From positions 14,662-78,661 of the forward strand of contig JANLTU010000110.1 in NCBI GenBank assembly GCA_031363085.1: 64,000 nt of DNA, in the 5' to 3' direction. Under the pieces are notes generated by a model. It ran no database searches. It was given only the letters and a program-made list of their open reading frames with translations, and was not told where the DNA came from. A program made the translations under genes and the position numbers. Of this stretch, positions 53,207 through 60,952 are shown piece after piece (position 1 is the stretch's first letter; each line of letters starts with the position of its first letter). Origin of the DNA: UBA6921 sp031363085 (GTDB lineage: Bacteria > Pseudomonadota > Gammaproteobacteria > SG8-11).

Positions 53207-53773
53207 ATCTCTGCGGATAAGAAGGTTCGGCTCAACGAAGAGATCACGGCGCCGGAAGTGCGTTTGATCGGCGCGGACGGTGAGTCCCCGGGTGTCGTGA
53301 GTATCGCCGAAGCGATGCGTTTGGCAACGGAAGCGGAGCTTGACTTAGTCGAAATCGCTCCCAACGCCGAACCGCCGGTTTGCCGGGTCATGGACTTCGG
53401 CAAATACATCTTCGAGCAGAACAAGAAACAACACGCGGCGCGCAAGAAGCAGAAGCAGATTCAGGTCAAGGAAGTAAAATTCCGGCCCACCACCGACGAG
53501 GGCGATTACAAAATCAAACTCCGCAATTTGGTGAAGTTTTTGACCGACGGCGACAAGGCCAAGATCACGCTGCGGTTTCGCGGTCGCGAGTTGCAGCATC
53601 AAGAACTGGGCGTTAATTTGCTCAAGCGTCTTGAAGCGGACTTAACGGAAGTGGGAACGGTGGAACAGTTCCCGAGATTGGAAGGGAAGCAAATGGTAAT
53701 GGTCATCGCGCCCAAACGCAAAGAAAAGGGCGGCGTTAGCGCGACAGTCACAAGCGGTGCAGCCACCGCTTAA
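53207..53773 (+). CDS. infC: Translation initiation factor IF-3 (non-canonical AUC start)
   Basis: A 188-residue factor (E. coli 180) that binds the 30S subunit and checks start codons. No ATG, GTG or TTG lies at the family start. A strong GGAGG (53193-53197), overlapping the thrS end, is followed after 9 bases by ATC at 53207 and SADKKVRLNEEITAPEVRLI. IF-3 genes usually begin with AUU or a related rare codon, through which IF-3 represses its own translation, so AUC is the best choice. Alternative starts upstream lie within thrS. The EVKFRPTTDEGDY and KITLRFRGREL motifs confirm identity. Confidence 0.93.
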   Translation: MSADKKVRLNEEITAPEVRLIGADGESPGVVSIAEAMRLATEAELDLVEIAPNAEPPVCRVMDFGKYIFEQNKKQHAARKKQKQIQVKEVKFRPTTDEGDYKIKLRNLVKFLTDGDKAKITLRFRGRELQHQELGVNLLKRLEADLTEVGTVEQFPRLEGKQMVMVIAPKRKEKGGVSATVTSGAATA

Positions 53774-53807
53774 ATTTAGATCAACTAACTGCCTGGAGTT
53801 TAGAAAA

Positions 53808-54005
53808 ATGCCGAAGTTAAAGACCAACAAAGGTGCTGCGAAGCGCTTCAAGAAAACCGCCTCGGGCGGCTTCAAGCACGCGCAAGCATTTCACAATCAT
53901 ATCCTGACCAAGAAGAGCACCAAGCGTAAGCGTCATTTGCGCACGATGGAAATGGTGCATAAATCCGATGTTGCGCGGTTACGCCCGTTGCTGCCGACCG
54001 CCTAA
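53808..54005 (+). CDS. rpmI: 50S ribosomal protein L35
   Basis: A 65-residue basic protein, the family length. The ATG at 53808 gives MPKLKTNKGAAKRFKKTASG, which is diagnostic. It lies 34 bases after infC and 12 bases before rplT. A CTGGAG site precedes the start. Confidence 0.97.
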   Translation: MPKLKTNKGAAKRFKKTASGGFKHAQAFHNHILTKKSTKRKRHLRTMEMVHKSDVARLRPLLPTA

Positions 54006-54017
54006 GGAGAGATTCCC

Positions 54018-54374
54018 ATGCCACGTGTAAAACGCGGTGTTACCGCACATGCCCGACACAAGAAAGTCCTCGCCAAAGCGAAGGGTTATTTCAATCGTCG
54101 CAAGAATGTATTTCGCATTGCCGAGCAAGCCGTTACGCGCGCCGGACAATACGCCTATCGCGACCGCCGTCAGAAGAAGCGCCAGTTCCGTGCATTATGG
54201 ATTGCGCGTATCAATGCCGGTGCCCGTGAATGCGGTCTGTCGTACAGCCGCATGATCGACGGCCTGTTGAAAGCGTCGGTGGCGGTTGACCGTAAAGTGC
54301 TGGCGGATCTCGCCATCTTCGACAAGCTCGCGTTTGCTGCCTTGGCCGAAAAAGCCAAGGCCAGCCTTGCCTAA
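54018..54374 (+). CDS. rplT: 50S ribosomal protein L20
   Basis: A 118-residue protein (E. coli 118). It begins MPRVKRGVTAHARHKKVLAKAK, and the RQKKRQFRALWIARINAGAR segment is the conserved core that binds 23S rRNA. In E. coli it also represses infC-rpmI-rplT translation. AAGGAGA precedes the ATG. A terminator follows at 54432. Confidence 0.98.
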   Translation: MPRVKRGVTAHARHKKVLAKAKGYFNRRKNVFRIAEQAVTRAGQYAYRDRRQKKRQFRALWIARINAGARECGLSYSRMIDGLLKASVAVDRKVLADLAIFDKLAFAALAEKAKASLA

Positions 54375-54431
54375 CGCGCACTCGCGAAATTGCGGTAACC
54401 GTACCGGTGCGTGATGCAGCGGTACGTAAGC

Positions 54432-54472
54432 AAGGGGAAAGGCCGATCCGACCTTTCCCCTTTGTTTTTTTC
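54432..54472 (+). terminator. Rho-independent terminator/attenuator between rplT and pheS
   Basis: An 11-bp perfect stem (AAGGGGAAAGG / CCTTTCCCCTT) with a 9-base loop, then TGTTTTTTT. A second hairpin (CGTACCG / CGGTACG, 54400-54426) precedes it and another (TGACGCC / GGCGTCA, 54494-54523) follows in the pheS leader. No Phe-rich leader peptide was found. Confidence 0.88.
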
Positions 54473-54546
54473 GGCGCCGTTGAAGTCATGACATGACGCC
54501 CTGACATTACAAGCGTGGCGTCAGACGTGTTGGGAGAATCCTCATC

Positions 54547-55563
54547 GTGCAAGATGTAACTGAACTCATCACGGCCGCGCACGCTGCCGTCGCCACGAGC
54601 GGCGACCTTGCCGCGCTGGACAAAGTGCGCGTGCATTATCTGGGCAAGAGCGGTGTGCTCACCGAATTGCTTAAAAAGCTCGGCAATTTACCCGTCGAGC
54701 AGCGGCGTGAAGCCGGACAGGTGATTAATACTGCCAAGCAGGCGCTTCAAGCGTCGCTCGATGCGCGCAAGCAACAACTGGAAGCGGCGCAGTTGGATAC
54801 CCAATTGCGCGCCGAGGCGCTCGACATCACCTTGCCGGGGCGTGGGCAAGACAGCGGCGGCTTACACCCGATCACGCGCACGCTCAAACGTATTGAGGCG
54901 TTATTTGCCGCTCTGGGATTTGAAGTTGCCGAGGGGCCGGAGATCGAAGACGACTATCACAACTTTGAAGCGCTCAATACTCCCGAGTCGCATCCCGCAC
55001 GCGCAATGCACGACACGTTTTATTTCCCGAACGGCTTGCTATTGCGTTCGCACACCTCGACGGTGCAAATCCACTATATGGACACACACCAGCCACCCTT
55101 GCGGGTAATCGCGAGCGGCCGTGTCTACCGCCGCGATTCGGATGTGACGCATTCACCGATGTTTCATCAAGTGGAAGGTTTGATGGTGGCTGAGGACGTG
55201 ACGTTCGCCGATCTTAAAGGTGTCTTGCACGACTTCCTGCAAAACTTTTTCGAGAAAGATTTACAAGTGCGGTTGCGCCCGTCGTATTTCCCGTTTACCG
55301 AGCCTTCGGCGGAAGTCGACATGAGCTGCGTCATCTGCGCTGCCAAGGGTTGCCGCGTGTGCAAGAACACCGGCTGGATCGAAATTCTCGGCTGCGGCAT
55401 GGTGCATCCGAACGTACTCACGCAGGTGCAGATTGACGCGGAACGTTACACTGGCTTCGCGTTTGGAATAGGCATCGAGCGTTTAACGATGTTGCGTTAC
55501 GGTGTCAACGACTTGCGTTTGTTCTTCGATAACGACTTGCGTTTCTTGCAACAATTTCGGTAA
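54547..55563 (+). CDS. pheS: Phenylalanyl-tRNA synthetase alpha subunit
   Basis: A 338-residue class II catalytic subunit. The GTG at 54547 follows GGGAGAA. The N-terminal coiled coil (about 1-85) binds tRNA-Phe. The core has HPITRTLKRIEALFAALGFEV, the motif 2 region VYRRDSDVTHSPMFHQVEGL, and motif 3 GFAFGIGIERLTMLRYG. It forms an alpha2-beta2 complex with PheT, encoded 13 bases downstream. Confidence 0.97.
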   Translation: MQDVTELITAAHAAVATSGDLAALDKVRVHYLGKSGVLTELLKKLGNLPVEQRREAGQVINTAKQALQASLDARKQQLEAAQLDTQLRAEALDITLPGRGQDSGGLHPITRTLKRIEALFAALGFEVAEGPEIEDDYHNFEALNTPESHPARAMHDTFYFPNGLLLRSHTSTVQIHYMDTHQPPLRVIASGRVYRRDSDVTHSPMFHQVEGLMVAEDVTFADLKGVLHDFLQNFFEKDLQVRLRPSYFPFTEPSAEVDMSCVICAAKGCRVCKNTGWIEILGCGMVHPNVLTQVQIDAERYTGFAFGIGIERLTMLRYGVNDLRLFFDNDLRFLQQFR

Positions 55564-55576
55564 TGGAATCCGCACA

Positions 55577-57955
55577 ATGAAATTCAGTGAACACTGGCTG
55601 CGTGAGTGGGTGAGCCCGGACAGCACGACGGCGCAACTGGCCGCGCAACTGACGATGGCGGGTTTGGAAGTTGATAGCGTCACGCCCGTGGCCGGCGCGT
55701 TTACCAACATCGTCGTGGGCGAAGTGCTCAGTGTTGCGCCGCACCCCAACGCGGAAAAATTGCAGGTGTGCAAAGTCAACGTCGGCGAAAGCGCGCCGTT
55801 GCAGATCGTCTGCGGTGCCGCCAACGTCGCGGCCGGCTTGCGTGTGCCGTGCGCGCGCCTCGGCGCCGAGTTGCCCGGCGGCATGAAAATCAAACCGGCC
55901 ACATTGCGCGGTGTCGAGTCCAGCGGCATGCTGTGTTCGGCCAAAGAATTGGGCATGGCGGAAAGTGCCGAAGGCTTGATGATTTTGCCGGCGGATGCCG
56001 TCGCCGGGACGGACGTGAGGCGTGTGTTGGGCTGCGATGACGTCTCGATTGAATTAGGACTCACGCCCAATCGCAGCGACTGTTTGAGCGTGGCGGGCAT
56101 CGCGCGTGAAGTCGGTGTGTTGAATCGCCTGCCGTTTAAGGTGCCGCAGATCGAGTCAATTGCACCGAGTATGGTTGACGTTTTCCCGGTTGAAATTCAG
56201 GTACCCGCCGCTTGCCCGCGTTATGTCGGCCGCGTGCTCAAAGGCGTGCGCACCAACATCGCATCACCACTGTGGCTGCAAGAACGCCTGCGGCGCAGTG
56301 GCGTGCGCAGCATCAGCGTGGTCGTGGACGTGACCAACTACGTGATGCTCGAACTTGGCCAGCCGATGCATGCCTTTGATTTAGCCAAGTTACACGGCGG
56401 CATCGTAGTACGTAAAGCGCGCGCCGACGAGAAGATCAAACTGTTGGATGGGCGCGACGTGACATTAACGCCGGAAACGCTAGTGATCGCCGATGCCCGT
56501 GCGCCGCAAGCTATCGCCGGGGTGATGGGCGGCATGGATTCCGCTGTGGGTGAAACCACGCGCGATATCTTTCTGGAAAGCGCTTTCTTCGCACCTATTG
56601 CCGTCGCCGGTCGTGCGCGCGCCTTCGGCATGCACACCGATTCCGCGCATCGTTTTGAGCGCGGTGTCGACCCGCAGTTGCAGAGTCGCGCCGTTGAACG
56701 TGCCACCGCCTTGATCCTGCAAATCACCGGTGGGCAGGCCGGTCCGGTGATCGACGTCACCCACGCCGCGCACCTGCCGGTCAGCAACCCGATCATGCTG
56801 CGGCGTGCACGCATCACGCGCGTGCTGGGCATAACGATTCCCGATGAGCAGGTGCTCGACATCCTCACCCGTCTGGGGATGACGGTCACCGCCGCCGCCG
56901 CCGGCTGGAGCGTGGCGTCGCCGTTGTTCCGCTTCGATGTGGCGTTAGAAGTTGATCTCATTGAAGAACTCGCACGCGTCTTCGGCTACGACCAGATTCC
57001 CAAGCAGCGCCCGCGTGCGGCGTTTGTGATGCTGCCGGTGCCGGACGCCGGTGTTGACATCAACGAGGTGCGCGAATCGTTACTACGACGCGGTTATCAG
57101 GAAGTGCTCACCTACAGTTTTGTTGATCCCAAGTTGCAGCAATTGCTGGACCCGGCGCGCACGCCGATTGCGCTGACCAATCCGATTGCCAGCGACATGA
57201 GTGTGATGCGCACCGGGCTGTGGCCGGGCATGGTGAAAACCTTATTGCATAATTTAAATCGTCAACAAGAGCGTGTGCGCATTTTTGAATCCGGCCTGCG
57301 TTTCATTCAAAACACTGAAGTGATTCAGCAGGACACCGTGATCGGCGGTTTGGTCTACGGGGCGGTGGAGCCGCAGCAATGGGGCGCACCAAAGCGCGCT
57401 GCGGATTTCTTCGACGTGAAGGCGGATGTCGCGCAGTTGTTGCAACTTGCGGGCACTTCACCGGGGTTTGAATTCACGCGTGTGGAACATCCCGCCTTGC
57501 ATCCGGGGCGTAGCGCGGCAATCACCCGTGCCGGGCAAATTCTCGGTTGGATCGGCGAGCTGCATCCGTCGGTGGTGCAGCAGCTTGATCTGCCCGCCGC
57601 GCCGTATCTGTTTGAAATCGAGTACAGCGCCGTGGCCTCATCCGCCCCACGTCGTTACCGTGAAATTTCGCGCTTCCCCTCCATCCGCCGCGACATCGCG
57701 GTGGTGTTGGGCGAAGCAGTGGCCTATACGGCAGTCGAGCGCTGCATTCGCGCCGCCGCACCCGAGCTGTTAACGCACTTGCAGTTGTTCGATGTGTACA
57801 AAGGCAAGGGTATTGAGCCCGGCAGTAAAAGCCTGGCGTTAGGCTTGACCTTCCAAACACTTGAACGCACACTCGGTGACAGCGATGTGGACACCGCGTT
57901 GCAACACATCCTCACAGCGCTCGCACAACACTTCGGGGCAAAACTTAGGAGTTAA
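55577..57955 (+). CDS. pheT: Phenylalanyl-tRNA synthetase beta subunit
   Basis: A 792-residue subunit (E. coli 795). It starts MKFSEHWLREWVSPDSTTAQ. Order: tRNA-binding EMAP-like domain (about 40-150), B3/B4 editing domain (about 210-390), B5 domain (about 405-475), a catalytic-like core, and a C-terminal ferredoxin-fold anticodon-binding domain (about 700-792, beginning near YREISRFPSIRRDIAVVLG). The gene ends 2 bases before ihfA. Confidence 0.97.
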   Translation: MKFSEHWLREWVSPDSTTAQLAAQLTMAGLEVDSVTPVAGAFTNIVVGEVLSVAPHPNAEKLQVCKVNVGESAPLQIVCGAANVAAGLRVPCARLGAELPGGMKIKPATLRGVESSGMLCSAKELGMAESAEGLMILPADAVAGTDVRRVLGCDDVSIELGLTPNRSDCLSVAGIAREVGVLNRLPFKVPQIESIAPSMVDVFPVEIQVPAACPRYVGRVLKGVRTNIASPLWLQERLRRSGVRSISVVVDVTNYVMLELGQPMHAFDLAKLHGGIVVRKARADEKIKLLDGRDVTLTPETLVIADARAPQAIAGVMGGMDSAVGETTRDIFLESAFFAPIAVAGRARAFGMHTDSAHRFERGVDPQLQSRAVERATALILQITGGQAGPVIDVTHAAHLPVSNPIMLRRARITRVLGITIPDEQVLDILTRLGMTVTAAAAGWSVASPLFRFDVALEVDLIEELARVFGYDQIPKQRPRAAFVMLPVPDAGVDINEVRESLLRRGYQEVLTYSFVDPKLQQLLDPARTPIALTNPIASDMSVMRTGLWPGMVKTLLHNLNRQQERVRIFESGLRFIQNTEVIQQDTVIGGLVYGAVEPQQWGAPKRAADFFDVKADVAQLLQLAGTSPGFEFTRVEHPALHPGRSAAITRAGQILGWIGELHPSVVQQLDLPAAPYLFEIEYSAVASSAPRRYREISRFPSIRRDIAVVLGEAVAYTAVERCIRAAAPELLTHLQLFDVYKGKGIEPGSKSLALGLTFQTLERTLGDSDVDTALQHILTALAQHFGAKLRS

Positions 57956-57957
57956 CG

Positions 57958-58263
57958 ATGACGCTCACTAAGGCGGAACTGGCCGAGAAACTCTACGAAG
58001 AGTTAGGCCTTAACAAGCGGGAAGCAAAAGAAATCGTCGAAATTTTTTTTGAGGAAATCCGCAATGCGTTGGAGACCGGACGCCAGGTGAAGTTATCCGG
58101 CTTCGGCAATTTCGATTTGCGCGACAAGAAGCAACGCCCCGGCCGCAATCCTAAAACCGGTGAAGAAATTCCTATCACCGCACGGCGTGTGGTGACCTTT
58201 CGCCCCGGCCAAAAACTGAAAGCGCGAGTGGAAGCCTATGCAGGAAGCCGCGAACAACAATGA
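57958..58263 (+). CDS. ihfA: Integration host factor alpha subunit
   Basis: A 101-residue DNA-bending protein (E. coli 99). It begins MTLTKAELAEKLYEELGLNK, and the DNA-intercalating arm is RPGRNPKTGEEIPITARRVV. With IhfB it bends specific sites, including those of sigma-54 promoters such as the two proposed in this window. It follows pheT by 2 bases and overlaps the MerR-like gene by 26 bases. Confidence 0.97.
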   Translation: MTLTKAELAEKLYEELGLNKREAKEIVEIFFEEIRNALETGRQVKLSGFGNFDLRDKKQRPGRNPKTGEEIPITARRVVTFRPGQKLKARVEAYAGSREQQ

Positions 58264-58594
58264 GCTACCGCCCATCCCGGGCAAGCGCTATTTCACCATC
58301 GGCGAAGTCGGCGATCTGTGCGGCGTCAAGGCGCATGTGCTGCGCTATTGGGAACAGGAATTTCCGCAGCTCAAGCCGGTCAAGCGTCGCGGCAATCGGC
58401 GCTACTACCAACGCCATGACGTGATGCTGGTGCGCCAGATTCGTGGGCTGCTCTACCAGCAGGGTTTTACCATCGGCGGGGCACGGCAAAAACTCTCCGG
58501 TGTGTCGGCAAAAGCCGATGTGAATCACAGCAAGCAAGTCATCAAACAAACCCTGGTGGAATTAGAGCAGGTGCTTGAAATACTCAAACGTTGA
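58238..58594 (+). CDS. MerR-family transcription regulator
   Basis: A 118-residue regulator. The MerR helix-turn-helix is at residues 17-60 (YFTIGEVGDLCGVKAHVLRYWEQEFP), followed by the wing RRGNRRYYQRHDVMLV. The C-terminal helices are short and lack the cysteine pairs of metal sensors. A MerR gene overlapping ihfA is a common gammaproteobacterial arrangement; its target is not known. The first 12 residues (QEAANNNELPPI) overlap the ihfA end. Confidence 0.9.
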   Translation: MQEAANNNELPPIPGKRYFTIGEVGDLCGVKAHVLRYWEQEFPQLKPVKRRGNRRYYQRHDVMLVRQIRGLLYQQGFTIGGARQKLSGVSAKADVNHSKQVIKQTLVELEQVLEILKR

Positions 58595-58656
58595 TTTCGC
58601 TTTGCAGCCGGAAACGATGGCGGTTATCATAGCCGCCTGCTTTTTCAGAAGTCATG

Positions 58657-58733
58657 CGGGGCGTAGCGCAGCCTGGTAGCGCACCTCCTTGGGGTGGAGG
58701 TGGTCGCAGGTTCAAATCCTGTCGCCCCGACCA
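58657..58733 (+). tRNA. tRNA-Pro (anticodon GGG)
   Basis: A 77-base cloverleaf with acceptor CGGGGCG / CGCCCCG, anticodon loop CTTGGGG (GGG) and encoded CCA. The block ends here, and accessory genes begin just past this tRNA. Confidence 0.96.
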
Positions 58734-58758
58734 AATTCAATAACCGCGCATCCCCACA

Positions 58759-59073
58759 TCACGCGCCACGGCGTGGACGAATGCGCGCGAGTGCATCCTT
58801 GCCGGATTGCGCCGCTTCCCACAGGTCCACCGCGCGCTGGGCGTTCAACCAGAATTCCGGGGTGTTGCGGAAATAGCGTGCCAGACGTAATGCCATCGCC
58901 GCACTGATCGCGCGACGTTCGCGCAGGATTTCGTTAATCGACTGCCGGGTCACCCCGAGTGCCTGCGCCAATTCCATCACCGACAGTTGGTAATCGGGCA
59001 TGAAATCTTCACGCAGCAGTGCGCCGGGATGGGTCGGGCGACGCTTGAGCGGAACGTCGTTGGCCAAAGTCAT
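58759..59073 (-). CDS. higA: HigA-type antitoxin (XRE helix-turn-helix)
   Basis: A 104-residue antitoxin. RPTHPGALLREDFMPDYQLS is the HigA signature, and the XRE helix-turn-helix lies at about residues 32-60 (VMELAQALGVTRQSINEIL). The family end SARTPEFWLNAQ-type segment is present as RNTPEFWLNAQRAVDL. It normally binds and silences HigB and represses the operon. Here the toxin gene upstream carries an internal stop. Its ATG lies 15 bases after the old higB stop. Confidence 0.93.
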   Translation of the reverse strand: MTLANDVPLKRRPTHPGALLREDFMPDYQLSVMELAQALGVTRQSINEILRERRAISAAMALRLARYFRNTPEFWLNAQRAVDLWEAAQSGKDALARIRPRRGA

Positions 59074-59088
59074 GTCACACCTCGCATC

Positions 59089-59370
59089 TTAATGGTAGTC
59101 CGTGAATTCCACGTCGAAAGCGTCGCCGTCGCGGAAGCTGAAACACAGGCGCCATTGATCGTTAACCCGAACACTCTATTGTCCTTTGCGGTCACCTTTC
59201 AGTGCTTCCAGCCGGTTGCTTGGCGGTACCCGTAAATCATCAAGACCGGTTGCATGATCCAGGGCGTCGAGGCGGCGTACCGCGCGTGCCGCAAGTTCGG
59301 GGTGAATGCCTCTGCCCTGCTGGGTCAGATAAAGCGTGCGCGTGCGTTTGTTCGCAAACGTTTTAATCAA
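59089..59370 (-). pseudogene. higB: HigB-type toxin with an internal amber codon
   Basis: From a TTG start at 59370 (IKTFANKRTRTLYL) the minus frame encodes a RelE-like HigB of the normal length of about 92 residues. In-frame TAG at 59176-59178 interrupts it between GDRKGQ and SVRVNDQWRLCF. In typical HigB this position is a Tyr in the sequence GDRxGQYSIRINDQWR, so a single TAC/TAT to TAG change is the simplest explanation. Beyond the stop the frame stays open to VEFTDYH and a normal stop at 59089. The truncated product lacks the conserved C-terminal RNase part. Amber read-through is a less likely alternative. Confidence 0.85.
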
Positions 59371-59764
59371 GCCGGTGACCCTCGTGGATAGCGTCAATGT
59401 AACGCGTCACGAGACACGCGTCAAGATCGCGGCGTCAGGCACGGTGCGCACCGCGATGCGCGCGGGTAGGGTTCAACAAACTCTCGTTAACGAGAGCAGG
59501 CGCCGCAGTGTCCATCGATTTGTGATGCTCGGGCGTCGTGCATTTATGTTTTTTGTATCGTTTTTGATTGCACCGTAACGTGTATGCGGTCTGTCATGCG
59601 CGCGTCACACGTCCGTTACTTACACTAAAAACGTAATACATTCGTATTCTCTGCAACAAATACATCACAAAACGTTCACGGGAACTTCAAGTTACCGTCA
59701 TGTTCCGCCGGTAGTGTAGCCCTCGAACTCAAAGCAAAAAAATTCTACCGCCGGTCACAGGGTC
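59371..59764. other. Intergenic region upstream of the riboswitch
   Basis: About 390 bases between higB and the riboswitch with no credible gene. The AT-rich part around 59615-59690 is the likely promoter region of the CTERM gene, but no clear -35/-10 or sigma-54 site was identified. Confidence 0.45.
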
Positions 59765-59858
59765 GGCAAATCGCACGGAAAGGCCACACCCGCTGAGAGG
59801 CGGGGCCGGAAAGCTACGGGTCTTGAAATTAAGCAGGCGAGACAGCCGGGTTACCACC
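59765..59858 (+). promoter_or_regulatory. Probable cyclic-di-GMP-I (GEMM) riboswitch
   Basis: The leader contains the ordered elements of the GEMM-I aptamer: GGCCACACCCGC, a TGAGA loop closed by the CCCGC/GCGGG stem, then GGAAAGCTACGGGTCTTG and, after about 25 bases, GACAGCCGGGTTACC. The tetraloop-receptor-like end GGGTTACC and the AAAGCnACGGGTC core are strong matches by memory; the GCAAAGC variant is GGAAAGC here. It lies about 160 bases before the ATG of a CTERM-sorted protein, a gene class known to carry these switches. No intrinsic terminator was seen after it, so control of ribosome access is possible. Confidence 0.7.
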
Positions 59859-60018
59859 GTCACCACGTCGGCACGCGTCGCGAATTCATGGCGAGTGTGA
59901 GGTGGGCAATTCGTAACATCGGTGCCGTGTGCGGATTGAGATTGTTGCCGCACACGCACTGAAATTGGGAAGAGATCTCTCGCAATTTTAATCAATGACT
60001 CGAAAGGAGTTTACAAAT

Positions 60019-60855
60019 ATGGGTATGAATAAATTTAAATTGAAGGCAGTAGTTGCGGCCATCGCGCTCGGCGCTGCCGCGCAAGCGCACGCGGTCCTGA
60101 TCGACGGCCAGAGCGGCGACGGCGAGCTGTTCTTGTCGGTGTGGGATACGGTTGCGCAGGTCGGCTATGTAAAGGACACCGGCATTACGTTAAGTGCCTA
60201 CGCCACTACCGTCGGTAGACTGGACTTTAAACTCACTACCGATGCGAATTGGAACACCTTCAAGGCAGCATCGACCACAGCCAATACCGTGTGGAACATC
60301 GGCGCACTGGATACCACCGGTGGAACGGCAGCGGGCGGTCAAAACTATCTGGCGAGCTCGACCAACACATTGGCGCAAGTTCAAACGATGAGGAACACGA
60401 ATGTAACGGGTATGGCAGTTGTCAACTCCTACATCGCTGCGCTGAATGCTCTGGGTGGGTCTTCGACAATCTATACAGCCACCAATGGGTCCGCCTATGT
60501 CACCTCTGGCGATGGTAACGCTTATCCAGGGGTCTCCAACGGCTATTGGAACGACAACTTTGGAACCAAGGCGCAGGGTTTCACCACCACAGCGGCCCTT
60601 GACTCGTCGATGGCACTTTACCAGTTGACACCGTCGAGCTCCACGGGTGTGCCTAAAGCGACTGTGACGCAATGCGGTTACGCCGATATCGGCGGTGTTT
60701 TCCATGCGTGTTCGATCACGCTGACATCCGCTGGCGTGACGACATTTCTTGGAGCCGCCCCGCCCGTAGTCACTCCGATTCCGGCCGCATTGTGGCTGCT
60801 CGGTTCGGCACTGGTGGGCCTAGTCGGCGTCGCGCGCCGCAAGGTCGTCGCCTGA
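60019..60855 (+). CDS. VPLPA-CTERM (PEP-CTERM-like) sorted surface protein
   Basis: A 278-residue exported protein. The ATG at 60019 follows AAGGAG by 9 bases; ATG 60025 is also possible. A signal peptide (about 1-26, ending AQAHA) is followed by a low-complexity Thr/Ser/Asn/Ala-rich body. The last 27 residues (252-278) are a CTERM sorting signal: TPIPAALWLLGSALVGLVG with an ARRK end, similar to VPLPA-CTERM. Such proteins are processed by an exosortase, usually linked to exopolysaccharide. No exosortase is in this window. A putative c-di-GMP riboswitch lies in its leader. Confidence 0.85.
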   Translation: MGMNKFKLKAVVAAIALGAAAQAHAVLIDGQSGDGELFLSVWDTVAQVGYVKDTGITLSAYATTVGRLDFKLTTDANWNTFKAASTTANTVWNIGALDTTGGTAAGGQNYLASSTNTLAQVQTMRNTNVTGMAVVNSYIAALNALGGSSTIYTATNGSAYVTSGDGNAYPGVSNGYWNDNFGTKAQGFTTTAALDSSMALYQLTPSSSTGVPKATVTQCGYADIGGVFHACSITLTSAGVTTFLGAAPPVVTPIPAALWLLGSALVGLVGVARRKVVA

Positions 60856-60952
60856 TTACTACGGTTAGTTAGTGTGTATTACCCCGCCGTGAGCACGGTG
60901 CTGCGGTGGGTCAATTTACAAGCCGCTGTTTAATTCTCTAATGGAGAACTTT

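Noticed and set aside
59926..59956. A 9-bp hairpin (CGTGTGCGG / CCGCACACG) between the riboswitch and the CTERM gene
   Set aside because: No T run follows, so it is not an intrinsic terminator. It may still be part of the leader fold.
59729..59995. An 88-residue minus-strand frame upstream of the CTERM gene
   Set aside because: It overlaps the probable riboswitch and has no ribosome site or recognisable motif.
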